A stretch of 64,000 nt of DNA from Terriglobia bacterium (lineage in GTDB: Bacteria; Acidobacteriota; Terriglobia; Terriglobales; Acidobacteriaceae): positions 248,001-312,000 of the forward strand of contig JAIQFP010000002.1 in NCBI GenBank assembly GCA_020073165.1, written 5' to 3'. Positions 19,512 to 27,638 of this stretch are shown one piece after another. The stretch's first letter is position 1, and each line of letters opens with the position of its first letter. Both the position numbers and the translations under genes were made by a program. The notes under the pieces were generated by a model that did not search any database, was not told the origin of the DNA, and worked only from the letters and a program-made list of their open reading frames with translations.

Positions 19512-19654
19512 TTTGTCGCAGAACGACCGAGCGCTGCGATTCTCGAGGATGGCCGCAGCCAGAGAAGTGCTGTCTGTGGACCATGCCCTTGTCGCCGGTG
19601 ACGGACCACTTCTGGACAGAGACCGGGATAATCACTAGACCCGGATGTCAGTTC

Positions 19655-19996
19655 CTACTTCTTTCTTTTCTCCGCGGACGTTTTTCCGGCTTCGTAGGGC
19701 GGCTTGTCGGTAGGAAAGTTCGTGCTCAGGTATTCGATGAATCCATCTCGGTCGGCGGCATCCACCACCGCGCCCCATTTGATCATCTTGTCTACTTCCT
19801 TGGTCCAGGCGGCCTTGCTCAGGCGCTGCTGCAGGATGATGCGCGACTCGTGACATTCGGTGCAGGCGGTCGTCACCTTGCCTTGCATCGGGCCCGGCGG
19901 CAGCTCGGGAGATTGGGCGCGAAGCAACGGCACACAGGTCATCGCGAGCACGGTCAGGACAAGGACGGCGAGGACGAGCCGGCTACGCTGCGACAT
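19655..19996 (-). CDS. Small monoheme cytochrome c, partner of sulfite dehydrogenase
   Basis: 113 aa with an N-terminal export signal (LVLAVLVLTVLAMTCVPLLRA) and one heme-attachment motif C45-T-E-C48-H49. The rest (AAWTKEVDKMIKWGAVVDAADRDGFIEYLSTNF) resembles the small cytochromes that take electrons from periplasmic sulfite dehydrogenases (SorB/SorU type). Its start overlaps the end of the molybdoenzyme gene by 14 bases, so the two are translationally linked. It probably passes electrons from sulfite oxidation to the respiratory chain. The lysine-rich C-terminus is a plausible docking surface, which is inference. Confidence 0.82.
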   Translation of the reverse strand: MSQRSRLVLAVLVLTVLAMTCVPLLRAQSPELPPGPMQGKVTTACTECHESRIILQQRLSKAAWTKEVDKMIKWGAVVDAADRDGFIEYLSTNFPTDKPPYEAGKTSAEKRKK

Positions 19997-21146
19997 GGAT
20001 CTTCACCTGGTCGATGGCGTTGTACAGATATCCGCTGGGATTCCAGACCGCGGTTGCGGGCTGGGTGCGGCCCTGAGTGTCGGTGGCGCGTGACAGGATG
20101 GTGTAGGTTCCGGCCTTCGGCGCTTTCCACGTGTGGCTCCACAGCCGCCACGCGTAGTGGGCATGCTCTTTCCCCAACTGTGCCGATTGCCAGGTGGCGC
20201 CGTCATCGGTGGAGATCTCGACGCGCGCGATGTCAGTCTCGCCTGCCCAGGCCGCGCCCTGAATATGGACGGAGCGCGACTCCAGGCTGGCCCCATCGCT
20301 GGGGCTGGCAATCAGTGATTTCACGTTCAGCGCCGTCACCGGATGCGTCTCCTCGGGCCTGACCGCCTCTCCGGGCTTGATTGGCTGGTTGGGCATGCGG
20401 TAGCCCGGATTCATGAAGTTGCCCTCGAATTCCTTATCCAACACTTTAACTTCAGCCAGCCACTTGCACGAAGCCGCGCCGACCCACCCCGGCACCAAGG
20501 CTCGTGCGGGGAATCCGTGATGCTTGGTCAGCGCAGCGCCGTTCATCTGCAGGGCGATGAGCGTGTCGGCGTCCGTGGCCTTGTCGAGCGGGATGCTGCG
20601 GATAAACGGCGGCACCTTGCCGGGAACTTCGTCGAGGCCGTGAAACATGACGTGCTTGCCTGCAGGTTTCACCCCCGCCCGCTCAAGCAGGTCGCGCAGG
20701 CGTGGCCCGCTGAAGCGCGCGGTACCCACAGCTCCCCTTTGCCATTGGACACCGGGGACGTGCGGGGTGTGGAAGGCGCGGCCATTGCCGGCGCACTCCA
20801 GCGTGTTGGTCACCGTGTGCGGCTCGAGCTTCGCCAGGTCCGCGAGGGAGAGCGTCATGGGCTTCTCGACCTCTCCGCCAATAGCGAGCCGCCACTCCGC
20901 TGCGTCCAGCGTGCTGGGTTCGTGCATGTGGTCGCGTACGAAAAAATGCGGCACCGGCGTGATAAACAAGTTGGCATACTCGGGCGGCATTTCCAGATCG
21001 AGGAAGCGGAACGACCGCACGATCATTCCTTCCTTGCCCGGAATCACCCCGCTGTCCTCTGTGGCCCAGCCGAGCAGCGGCTGAATCGCTCCAGCCGCGG
21101 CAATCGCTGCCGATGTCCGCTTGAGAAAGTCGCGTCGCGAGATCAT
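19983..21146 (-). CDS. Tat-exported sulfite oxidase-family molybdoenzyme (SorA/SorT-like)
   Basis: 387 aa. Oxidises sulfite to sulfate in the periplasm using a molybdopterin cofactor. A twin-arginine signal (SRRDFLKRTSAAIAAAGA) begins at the ATG at 21146; the longer frame from 21209 would bury it, so it is rejected. The Mo-ligand cysteine is C118 in TNTLECAGNGRAF. GFPARALVPGWVGAASCKWL is the conserved substrate and cofactor region. The C-terminal dimerisation domain contains the ARVEISTDDGATWQ motif. Pairing with a cytochrome c gene and with modA upstream supports a periplasmic dehydrogenase rather than the heme-b-fused animal type or MsrP. MsrP is the main alternative, but the cytochrome c partner and the C-terminal Ig-like domain argue against it. 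Confidence 0.9.
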   Translation of the reverse strand: MISRRDFLKRTSAAIAAAGAIQPLLGWATEDSGVIPGKEGMIVRSFRFLDLEMPPEYANLFITPVPHFFVRDHMHEPSTLDAAEWRLAIGGEVEKPMTLSLADLAKLEPHTVTNTLECAGNGRAFHTPHVPGVQWQRGAVGTARFSGPRLRDLLERAGVKPAGKHVMFHGLDEVPGKVPPFIRSIPLDKATDADTLIALQMNGAALTKHHGFPARALVPGWVGAASCKWLAEVKVLDKEFEGNFMNPGYRMPNQPIKPGEAVRPEETHPVTALNVKSLIASPSDGASLESRSVHIQGAAWAGETDIARVEISTDDGATWQSAQLGKEHAHYAWRLWSHTWKAPKAGTYTILSRATDTQGRTQPATAVWNPSGYLYNAIDQVKIHVAA

Positions 21147-21246
21147 AGGGCTGACCGCTCCGTACTGTAGGCTCCTGCGGGCTGCGTGGTCAAGACCCCC
21201 AGCCCGCAAGTCTGAACGATGCCCCGGACAGGTTTGTCGAGCGCCG

Positions 21247-22944
21247 TCAGAACGAGTAAATCAAGTCAAACTGGTAACGGTTCAGGTACGGCTCCTCCTG
21301 GCCCGCCGTCTTGATCGCGCCCTGGATCAAGGCAGCATTGTTTTCCAGCCCGGTGTTCAGTGTGCGCCCGCGCCACCAGTTAAAGCTGGCTATTGTATTC
21401 GAGCGCAGCTTCCACAAGGCGTAGATGCGATGCTCCACGATATTGGTGGAAGCCCTCTGTTCGCTCTCGGAGAAGGTAGCCAGAATCGCATCCTGCTCCT
21501 GGCGCCAGAACCCGTATCCAAATTGCAGGTCGTTCTTGTTCTTGGTCTGGCCCAGGCTCACATCCACCATGTATCCCTTACCTTGGCTGCCCAAGTCCGG
21601 GATGACTTTGCCATTGGTGTCCAAGGGATGGCTAGCTGCATCCAGATTCTGCTGGAATTCCAGCAGCACGTTCAGCGGCAGGTCCTCGCGTCCTGTTTTG
21701 ATTTCGTTGTTGAGGATGTAATCGGTATAGAAGAATCCCGACAGGAACTTTGGCAGGCCGGTGGCGGGATCCGTGTATACCGCGTTGGTCATGCCGTTCG
21801 AAGCCAGCGCGCAGGGTGCCGAAGATGGCAGCTTGGTGCTGCCCGCGGACCCGCTGGCGCAGCCCGGCCCCTCGCCGGGCAGGAAGATGGTCTTGCCTCC
21901 GCTGTCGGTCGCTTTCGTCGCCTGCGCCGCGAAGGCGCTGGCTTGCAGAATGGCGCTGGGGTTGTTCCACTTCATGGCGAAGAATTGTGGCGTGGCAGTC
22001 CACGGCCCGTATTGCAGCTTGGCGGATGCATGTGCCCCCAGCGAGTAGGAGTCGGTGCCTGCCGACATCTCGCTGTACAGGAGCTGCACTCCGCCCAAAC
22101 TGAAGTTCTTCAAGATCCCCTCGTTCATATTCCAGGAGAGTTTTTCGCTGAAGCCTTCCGGATTGATGTCCGGGTCGAAGGTCAGCGAGGTTCGGCTCCA
22201 GGTGTAGGCAAATTTTCCGCCGGTCACTTGGAGCCAGTTGTGGGCCACTGGCTGGTAGGTGATGAACGCCCGGTCCAGTCCGATGGTCTTGCGATTGAAG
22301 AAGTTGGTGAGCGACTCGTTCGCAGACGTCAGATCACCGAGCGAACCAGTCGCGATGAAAACCCCGGCGCTGAAATCCTCGTTCAGCTTGCTCTCAAATC
22401 CAAACCGGGCACGGATGCGGGCACGGTTGCGATCGGCCAAGCCGGATGCGCCCTGGAAAATGCTCTCTCCCCGCAGGCGCACGTCGCCGCTGAAGCGGAA
22501 GCGGCCCAGCGCGTCGGATAGAGCACTGATCTTCTTGGCTTCGTCTTGGGATTTGTTGTTCACCAAGGACAGCGCAGTCTTGGCTTCCACCGCGTTGGCG
22601 GACGCCTGGTCCGCCAGACGCTGCGCTTCTGCCGCTGACTGTTGCGCCTGCGCGGCCGTACTCTGCGCCTGGTCGGCGCTGCTTTGGCCCTTCTGTGCGG
22701 CGGCATTCGCCTGCTGCGTGGCATCCAGCAGTTGCTGCAACTGCGACTTCAGTTGCTCCATCTGCTGCCGCTGCTGCTCCATTTGCTCCTGCTGCGCGGT
22801 CAGAGCATCGCGGAGCTGCTGTATCTCACTTGGGCCGCCGGTTTTGGTTACCTTCTGGGCAGCGGCCTTGGGTTTAGAACTGGTCTGCCCTGCCGCGAAA
22901 GCTGCCGCCAGCACCACCACATGAAACCAGACAAGCGTTTTCAT
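21247..22944 (-). CDS. Outer-membrane porin with N-terminal coiled coil
   Basis: 565 aa. The ATG at 22944 is chosen because GGAGAAGAG stands directly upstream and a signal peptide follows (TLVWFHVVVLAAAFAAG). Residues about 35-140 are Gln/Ala-rich and heptad-like (QQEQMEQQRQQMEQLKSQLQ), a probable periplasmic trimeric coiled coil. The remainder alternates like a beta barrel (RFRFSGDVRLRGE, DRAFITYQPVAHNWLQVTGGKF) and ends with aromatic residues FDLIYSF, the usual barrel-assembly signal. It matches putative porins of Acidobacteria. It lies 31 bases after modA and 100 bases before the sulfite dehydrogenase gene, suggesting passage of molybdate, sulfite or sulfonate through the outer membrane (inference). 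Confidence 0.82.
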   Translation of the reverse strand: MKTLVWFHVVVLAAAFAAGQTSSKPKAAAQKVTKTGGPSEIQQLRDALTAQQEQMEQQRQQMEQLKSQLQQLLDATQQANAAAQKGQSSADQAQSTAAQAQQSAAEAQRLADQASANAVEAKTALSLVNNKSQDEAKKISALSDALGRFRFSGDVRLRGESIFQGASGLADRNRARIRARFGFESKLNEDFSAGVFIATGSLGDLTSANESLTNFFNRKTIGLDRAFITYQPVAHNWLQVTGGKFAYTWSRTSLTFDPDINPEGFSEKLSWNMNEGILKNFSLGGVQLLYSEMSAGTDSYSLGAHASAKLQYGPWTATPQFFAMKWNNPSAILQASAFAAQATKATDSGGKTIFLPGEGPGCASGSAGSTKLPSSAPCALASNGMTNAVYTDPATGLPKFLSGFFYTDYILNNEIKTGREDLPLNVLLEFQQNLDAASHPLDTNGKVIPDLGSQGKGYMVDVSLGQTKNKNDLQFGYGFWRQEQDAILATFSESEQRASTNIVEHRIYALWKLRSNTIASFNWWRGRTLNTGLENNAALIQGAIKTAGQEEPYLNRYQFDLIYSF

Positions 22945-22975
22945 CTCTTCTCCTGTCGTTCTTACAGCGGGGCTT

Positions 22976-23755
22976 CTATTTCGCACTTGCGCGACCACTT
23001 GGAACTGAAAAACCATATGTGCGCAAAAGGTCCAGCATCGGGGAAGTCTTCAAAAAAGCCATGAACTGGCGCGCGATCTCCCGGTTCTGCGAAGACTTGA
23101 GGATTACCGCTGCCTGCTCGATGGGGGGATATTCGCCTTTGGGGACTTCGAAGTACCGTCCCTTCTCCTTCATGGCAGGAGCCAAAGTCAGGGACAAGGC
23201 CACAATGCCGATATCAGCGCTGCCCGACACCACAAACGACGCGGTCTGGGAGATGTTCTCGCCGAGCACGAACTTGGACGCAAGTGCGTCGTAGAGTTTC
23301 TCGTGTTGCAAAGCGGCAACCGCGGCGCGGCCATAGGGCGCGTGGGCCGGATTGGCGATCGCAATCTTGTGAATACCCGGCTCGAGCAGAACCTGCAGGC
23401 CACGGCCCAGGTCCAGTTTCGATTCGTTTGGCACCCACAGCACGATTTTTCCCGTGGCGTAGGGATAGAGCGTCCCAGCTTCCGCCAGCCCGGCCGCTTC
23501 CAGTTTTCTGGGGTACTCGATGTCCGCGGAAAAGAAGACATCGAACGGCGCTCCGTTCTGAATCTGGGCAAAGAAGTTGCCGGAGGATCCGAAGATCAAT
23601 TTGACCTTCTTGCCGGTCTCTTTCTCGAACCGGGCAGCAACATCCTGAAACGCGAACTGCAGGTCAGCAGCGGCGGCGACCGTGATCTCCTGCGCGGCGC
23701 CCCGCCCAACCGTAAATGCCAACAGCAAAGCTGCACACACACCTTTGAATCTCAT
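22976..23755 (-). CDS. modA: Molybdate ABC transporter substrate-binding protein
   Basis: 259 aa with a signal peptide ending near GAA-QE. The ModA fold markers are ITVAAAADLQFAF, LIFGSSGNFFAQIQNGAPFDVFFSAD, and the late block SADIGIVALSL. It binds molybdate or tungstate in the periplasm and delivers it to a ModBC permease. No modB or modC gene is present nearby, so it must use a transporter encoded elsewhere or the neighbouring permease. It heads the series modA-porin-sulfite dehydrogenase-cytochrome, so metal capture and the molybdoenzyme that uses the metal are expressed together. A candidate sigma-70 promoter lies about 165 bases upstream. Confidence 0.88.
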   Translation of the reverse strand: MRFKGVCAALLLAFTVGRGAAQEITVAAAADLQFAFQDVAARFEKETGKKVKLIFGSSGNFFAQIQNGAPFDVFFSADIEYPRKLEAAGLAEAGTLYPYATGKIVLWVPNESKLDLGRGLQVLLEPGIHKIAIANPAHAPYGRAAVAALQHEKLYDALASKFVLGENISQTASFVVSGSADIGIVALSLTLAPAMKEKGRYFEVPKGEYPPIEQAAVILKSSQNREIARQFMAFLKTSPMLDLLRTYGFSVPSGRASAK

Positions 23756-24144
23756 GCCTCGCCCCCAGTGCGGAAATTGGTTGTTTCACACGTCTGGCCT
23801 GTGGCTGATGGGGAAAGAAATCGCCTGAGGCAGGCGGTGGCAAGGATCGAGATCCAGCAGGAGGCTGCGCGAAAGCAGGCCCGCCGTGAACCCTTGTCTA
23901 CTCTCTTCCGAGATGTTTTATTTACCCCATCAGAGAATTGCCTGTCAAGGGCAACCCGGCCGCGATGTGCGCGCGGGGACACCTTCACCCCCTCACGCGC
24001 CGGTGCAGCAAATAGATTTGCAGTGTGCATTTTTTATCTCTAGTAACCCTATCTATTCACTTGTGATTATCGCCCGGACCTCCCTGCAGGAGATCCGCCT
24101 CTGACGCGTTCCGAACCTATGGGAGCAACTTGGGCCTTGCCGCT
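23756..24144. other. Non-coding region upstream of modA
   Basis: 389 bases between ssuC-like and modA, both on the minus strand. It contains the candidate promoter at 23920-23948 and a leader of about 160 bases. I see no convincing gene. I looked for SAM-type and molybdenum-cofactor riboswitch features and could not make a confident match by eye. Confidence 0.5.
23920..23948 (-). promoter_or_regulatory. Candidate sigma-70 promoter for the modA-porin-sulfite dehydrogenase operon
   Basis: Read on the minus strand: a perfect -35 TTGACA (23948-23943), a 17-base spacer, then GTAAAT (23925-23920) as -10. Transcription would begin near 23913, leaving a leader of about 160 bases before modA. Confidence 0.6.
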
Positions 24145-24906
24145 CTAGGTAGCCGGCAACAGGCCCCACTTATGCTGCAGGTGGCGTTCGATGCCCTTGA
24201 ACACCAGGCCGTCTACGATATAGCCAATGGTGATGATCAGAAGCATCACCGCGATGACGGCGCTCATGTCGTTCAGGTCGCGACCCATCATCAGTACCTG
24301 CCCCAGTCCCAAGCTCATGTACAGCATCTCGGCGGTAATCAGTGAGCGCCAGGCAAAAGCCCAACCCTGCTTCAGGCCGCTGACGATGTAGGGGAGACTG
24401 GCGGGCAGCAGTACGTGCCAGAACAGTTGGAATCCGCTCGCGCCGAGATTGCGCCCCGCCATACTGTAGATCTTGGGCATCTGCTTGCGCCCGTCTTCCA
24501 TGGCGATGGTGACCGACAGCAGCGATCCCATGACCACCACAAACAGTATGGCGTTCTGATTGAGGCCAAACCACAGCAGGGCCAGGGGCCACCAGCAGAT
24601 ACTCGGCAGGCTCTGGAGACTCACCAGCAGCCCACCTACGGTTTCTTCCAGAAATTTGTTGCTGGCCACGCCCAGTCCAAGAATCATGCCCAACACCACA
24701 GAGATTCCGTAACCGATCAATACCCGCCGCATGCTGACGGCAATGGCGATCCAGAAGCTGTGATCCTGGAAGCCCGCGTAGAGCGCCTCGCCGACACCCC
24801 ACGGCGTGGGGAACAAATACGGCGGCCAAATCTTCAGCTCGGCGAGCAGCGTCCACAGTCCGAACAATCCGCCGTAGAAAATCACGTAGCGACCAACCCG
24901 TTTCAT
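24145..24906 (-). CDS. ssuC: Sulfonate/taurine-type ABC transporter permease
   Basis: 253 aa, inner-membrane permease of the SsuC/TauC/NrtB type with about six helices. The EAA loop that contacts the ATPase is visible as IYSMAGRNLGASGFQLFWHVLLPASLPYIVSGLKQG (about residues 145-180). WPLALLWFGLNQNAILF is also family-typical. Its start overlaps the stop of the ATPase gene by 4 bases (ATGA), so the three transporter genes form one operon. The substrate class is deduced from the family and the sulfur-related neighbours. Nitrate, cyanate or pyrimidine precursors remain possible. Confidence 0.87.
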   Translation of the reverse strand: MKRVGRYVIFYGGLFGLWTLLAELKIWPPYLFPTPWGVGEALYAGFQDHSFWIAIAVSMRRVLIGYGISVVLGMILGLGVASNKFLEETVGGLLVSLQSLPSICWWPLALLWFGLNQNAILFVVVMGSLLSVTIAMEDGRKQMPKIYSMAGRNLGASGFQLFWHVLLPASLPYIVSGLKQGWAFAWRSLITAEMLYMSLGLGQVLMMGRDLNDMSAVIAVMLLIITIGYIVDGLVFKGIERHLQHKWGLLPAT

Positions 24907-25826
24907 TGTTCTGCCCCCGGTTCCACGTGTGGTCTGACTCCTTCGTTGTACTCGACTTCAAGTGAGCGGTTGATTTCTTCGCGCAGTTCTTTGAGGACCT
25001 CACCCGCCGTTTGGGCCACGGTGGCATCTTCCAGGTGGCGAGGGCGCGGCAGGTCGATGAGAAACTCGCGCTTGATTCGTCCCGGACGGAAAGTAAACAG
25101 CACCACCCGATCGCCCAGCCGGACCGCCTCGCGCACGTTGTGCGTCACAAAGATGATGGTGCGGCCGGTCTCGGCCCAAATGCGCTCCAGTTCGTCGTGC
25201 AGCAGGTCGCGGGTCTGCGCGTCCAGCGCCGCGAAGGGCTCATCCATCAGCAGGACATCCGGTTCGGTGGCCAGCGCCCGGGCCAGGGCCACACGCTGCC
25301 GCATGCCGCCCGACAATTGGTGTGTGTAGCTGTCTTTGAACTGTGACAAGTGCACCAGCCGCAGGTAATACTCCGTCTTCTCCCTCCGCTCCGCCTTCGA
25401 CATCCCCTTCATCTTCATGCCGAACTCAACGTTCTCCCCCACCTTCAGCCAGGGAAAAAGGCCGAGATCCTGGAAGATGAGAATGCGGTCCGTACCCGGT
25501 CCCTCCACCCGGTTGTCATCCACCAGAACACAGCCTGAGGTCGGCGGCTGCAGGCCGGCAATCAAATGCAGCAGCGTGGACTTGCCGCAGCCCGACGGCC
25601 CCACGATGCAGACAAACTCCCCAGGATTAACCTTGAGATCAATGTGGTCGAGCGCCAGCAGCCGCTGTCCACTGCTCGTCTTGTAGCTGAGAGAAATCTC
25701 TTGTAGCGACACCTTGGGAATACTGTTGGTAGAGAGCGGATGCAGCGGCAGCGTCGCCACAGATTTCCTGCCGTTCGTAGGCGGTCTGCCATGATCGCTG
25801 GACAAGACTTGCGGCGCGGTTGTCAT
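24903..25826 (-). CDS. ssuB: Sulfonate/taurine-type ABC transporter ATPase
   Basis: 307 aa. Walker A GPSGCGKSTLLHLIAGL, Q-loop region IFQDLGLFPWLKVGENVEFG, signature LSGGMRQRVALARAL, Walker B LLMDEPFAALD, and H-loop FVTHNVREA are all present. The first 45 residues are an extra low-complexity stretch not typical of SsuB, and the C-terminus extends past the nucleotide domain. Overlaps of 4 bases with both the binding-protein gene upstream and the permease gene downstream indicate strict co-translation. Confidence 0.9.
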   Translation of the reverse strand: MTTAPQVLSSDHGRPPTNGRKSVATLPLHPLSTNSIPKVSLQEISLSYKTSSGQRLLALDHIDLKVNPGEFVCIVGPSGCGKSTLLHLIAGLQPPTSGCVLVDDNRVEGPGTDRILIFQDLGLFPWLKVGENVEFGMKMKGMSKAERREKTEYYLRLVHLSQFKDSYTHQLSGGMRQRVALARALATEPDVLLMDEPFAALDAQTRDLLHDELERIWAETGRTIIFVTHNVREAVRLGDRVVLFTFRPGRIKREFLIDLPRPRHLEDATVAQTAGEVLKELREEINRSLEVEYNEGVRPHVEPGAEQ

Positions 25827-26833
25827 TGGATGGCCTTCTTTCCCTTTTCCGCCAGCACCTGGTTCAACAGGGTCAAGTCATACAGCCCGGACAAATCCGG
25901 CATCTGCCGGCCGAGGAAGCCGGCTTCGAACGCCGAGCGCGCCGAGGTCAGCAAGGTATTGCGCAAGGGATCATAGGTGACCTCGATGCGATTGAATGCC
26001 TCGTCGAGCACGCCCTGGGAAAGCGCTTTGCCGGTTTCTTTCTGAATCTGCTGGTTGAGCAGTTTCTTGGCTTCCGGCAGATGTCCATTGATCCAATCGG
26101 TCAGTTCCACATTGGCGCGCAGCCAGTTCTTCACCAGGTCGGAATGCTCCTGCAGGAATTTCTTGCTTACGATCAGATTGGTGACCACGAACTGCCCTTT
26201 CGGCCACAGATCGCGTTCATCCAGAAACAAGCGTCCGTTGCCATCGTGGATCAGGCGGGTCGCCCAGGGCTCTGGAGCCCAGGCTGCATCGAGCTCCTTC
26301 TTAAGGAAGAGCGTGAGCTGGTCAGGATTGGCCATCGGCATGACCTGCACGTCGCCACCCTTGTCGGTGGACTTCATGCCATGAGCTTTCAGCCACGCCC
26401 GCAACGCTACGTCTTGCGTATTTCCCTGCTGCGGCGATGCCACCTTCTTGCCGTGAAAGTCTTCCGGCTTCTCAATGCCGGAATCGGCGCGCACTACCAA
26501 CGCGGCCCCGCCGCTGGCCGCTCCTCCAATTACCCGCAGGGCTTCCCCCTGGGAGCGCACATAGCCGCTGATGGTGGGATTAGGGCCGATGTACGTCATG
26601 TCAATCGCGCCGGCAAACAGCGCTTCGATGGCTGATGGCCCGGCATTGAAGCTCTTCCAGTCGATCTTCACGTTCGGGCCCATGGCTTTTTCGAAATACC
26701 CGTTGGCCTTGCCCACCATGGCTTGCGCATGGGTGATGTTGGGAAAGGCCCCCACGTGGATCACCGTCTGTGCGAACCCTTGCATTGCAAAAACGAGAAT
26801 GAAACCCAGTGCCGCCAGGACCCTTTTAGTCAT
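25823..26833 (-). CDS. ssuA: Sulfonate-type ABC transporter substrate-binding protein
   Basis: 336 aa, NMT1/SsuA-like periplasmic binding protein with a signal peptide (VLAALGFILVFAMQGFA-QT). Family features are IHVGAFPNITHAQAMVGKANGYFEKAMG, EALFAGAIDMTYIGPNPTISGY and GKKVASPQQGNTQDVALRAWL. Binding is expected for an alkanesulfonate or similar small anion, but family resemblance does not fix the ligand. Its first 8 bases overlap the end of the rrf2 gene, so the regulator and transporter share a transcript. No SsuD monooxygenase gene is present in the window. Confidence 0.85.
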   Translation of the reverse strand: MTKRVLAALGFILVFAMQGFAQTVIHVGAFPNITHAQAMVGKANGYFEKAMGPNVKIDWKSFNAGPSAIEALFAGAIDMTYIGPNPTISGYVRSQGEALRVIGGAASGGAALVVRADSGIEKPEDFHGKKVASPQQGNTQDVALRAWLKAHGMKSTDKGGDVQVMPMANPDQLTLFLKKELDAAWAPEPWATRLIHDGNGRLFLDERDLWPKGQFVVTNLIVSKKFLQEHSDLVKNWLRANVELTDWINGHLPEAKKLLNQQIQKETGKALSQGVLDEAFNRIEVTYDPLRNTLLTSARSAFEAGFLGRQMPDLSGLYDLTLLNQVLAEKGKKAIQ

Positions 26834-27332
26834 CTTTTCCCCTGTTCACGTTCCCGTGGACCACCATCGGCAAAACCCCCGCTCCTTCCCCCTTTTTCCT
26901 GCGCCGCTTCCCCGGCTGCGATGATTTCGGGCCCACGATGTCGGCCAGCGTCGTGTGCTCCAGGATTTTGGCGGCAGCGTCGCGCACTTCCAGGAACACC
27001 TTGTACAGCGCACGGTGCTCGGCGTCGCGATCGATCAGGCTGCGTAGTTGCTCGGCGTCGGCAAACGGCGCCAGCGGCCCGTCAATCAGACGAATGATCT
27101 CGCTGAGGTGAATTTCATTCGGAGGCCGCCGCAACTGGTAGCCGCCCTTGGCTCCACGCACACTTTCCACCATGCGCGCGTTCTTCATTTCCAGCAGGAT
27201 CAGCTCCAGAAACTTCTCCGGCAGTCCTTCTTCGTAAGCGATGTCGCGAATCCGGATGGCGCCCTGGTTGTGGTGGCGGGCCAGCATCATCATGGCTTGC
27301 AGCGCGTACAGTCCTTTTTGCGAGATCTTCAT
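26826..27332 (-). CDS. Rrf2-family transcriptional regulator (cysteine-free, CymR-like)
   Basis: 168 aa. Starts at the family-typical MKISQKGLYALQAMMMLARHH, with the winged-helix recognition region IRIRDIAYEEGLPEKFLELILLEMKNARMVESVRGAKGGYQL. There are no cysteines anywhere, so it cannot hold an iron-sulfur cluster as IscR or NsrR do. That points to the CymR-like branch, which senses sulfur status through a partner protein or small molecule. The C-terminal tail (GKRRRKKGEG) is basic and probably disordered. It leads the sulfonate transporter operon and has a palindrome over its own promoter, so autoregulation and control of ssuABC are likely. Confidence 0.87.
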   Translation of the reverse strand: MKISQKGLYALQAMMMLARHHNQGAIRIRDIAYEEGLPEKFLELILLEMKNARMVESVRGAKGGYQLRRPPNEIHLSEIIRLIDGPLAPFADAEQLRSLIDRDAEHRALYKVFLEVRDAAAKILEHTTLADIVGPKSSQPGKRRRKKGEGAGVLPMVVHGNVNRGKDD

Positions 27333-27347
27333 GACGACTATATTCTC

Positions 27348-27376
27348 ATAAAGTCTATTCATTCGATAGACTTTAT
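27348..27376 (-). promoter_or_regulatory. Perfect 11-bp inverted repeat, probable Rrf2 operator
   Basis: ATAAAGTCTAT (27348-27358), 7-base spacer TCATTCG, ATAGACTTTAT (27366-27376). The repeat ends 15 bases before the rrf2 ATG. Its distal arm covers the putative -10 element, the right geometry for autorepression. Confidence 0.75.
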
Positions 27377-27397
27377 TGACATAGCAGGGATTAGCAA
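27370..27397 (-). promoter_or_regulatory. Candidate promoter of the rrf2-ssuABC operon
   Basis: On the minus strand, TTGCTA (27397-27392) as -35, a 16-base spacer and TAAAGT (27375-27370) as -10, four of six consensus matches each. The -10 lies inside the inverted repeat. Confidence 0.45.
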
Positions 27398-27572
27398 TCT
27401 CGATGCCAGCCCCATTCGCTCGCTGAGTTGGCACAACTTCCTTTGTATCAGTTAGTTACGGGAAAGGCCTGACTTCGCCCGGAGGCGGGGGATGTGCAGC
27501 CACTTGCAGCTTGGCCGCAGGGTTTTGCTGTGGCAGCACCCGCCTGGAAAGGAATTACAGGGACAGAATCTT

Positions 27573-27609
27573 TTCGCGTACTTCGCGTCCCTTTGCGATC
27601 TTTGCGGTG
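27573..27609. repeat. Four near-tandem 9-mers
   Basis: TTCGCGTAC, TTCGCGTCC, (one extra C), TTTGCGATC and TTTGCGGTG follow each other directly. They lie downstream of the PP2C gene in a non-coding gap. Function unknown. Confidence 0.55.
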
Positions 27610-27638
27610 ACCTTCTTTCTTTGCTGGGTTGGAAGTGT

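Larger units (their letters stand above)
27333..27638. other. Intergenic region between rrf2 and the PP2C gene
   Basis: 306 bases. It carries the rrf2 operator and promoter (27348-27397) and four near-tandem 9-mers at 27573-27609. Nothing else gene-like is seen. Confidence 0.6.

Noticed and set aside
23756-24144. Possible riboswitch in the modA leader
   Set aside because: GC-rich stems are present, but I could not match the conserved cores of SAM or molybdenum-cofactor riboswitches by eye. A covariance-model search would decide.
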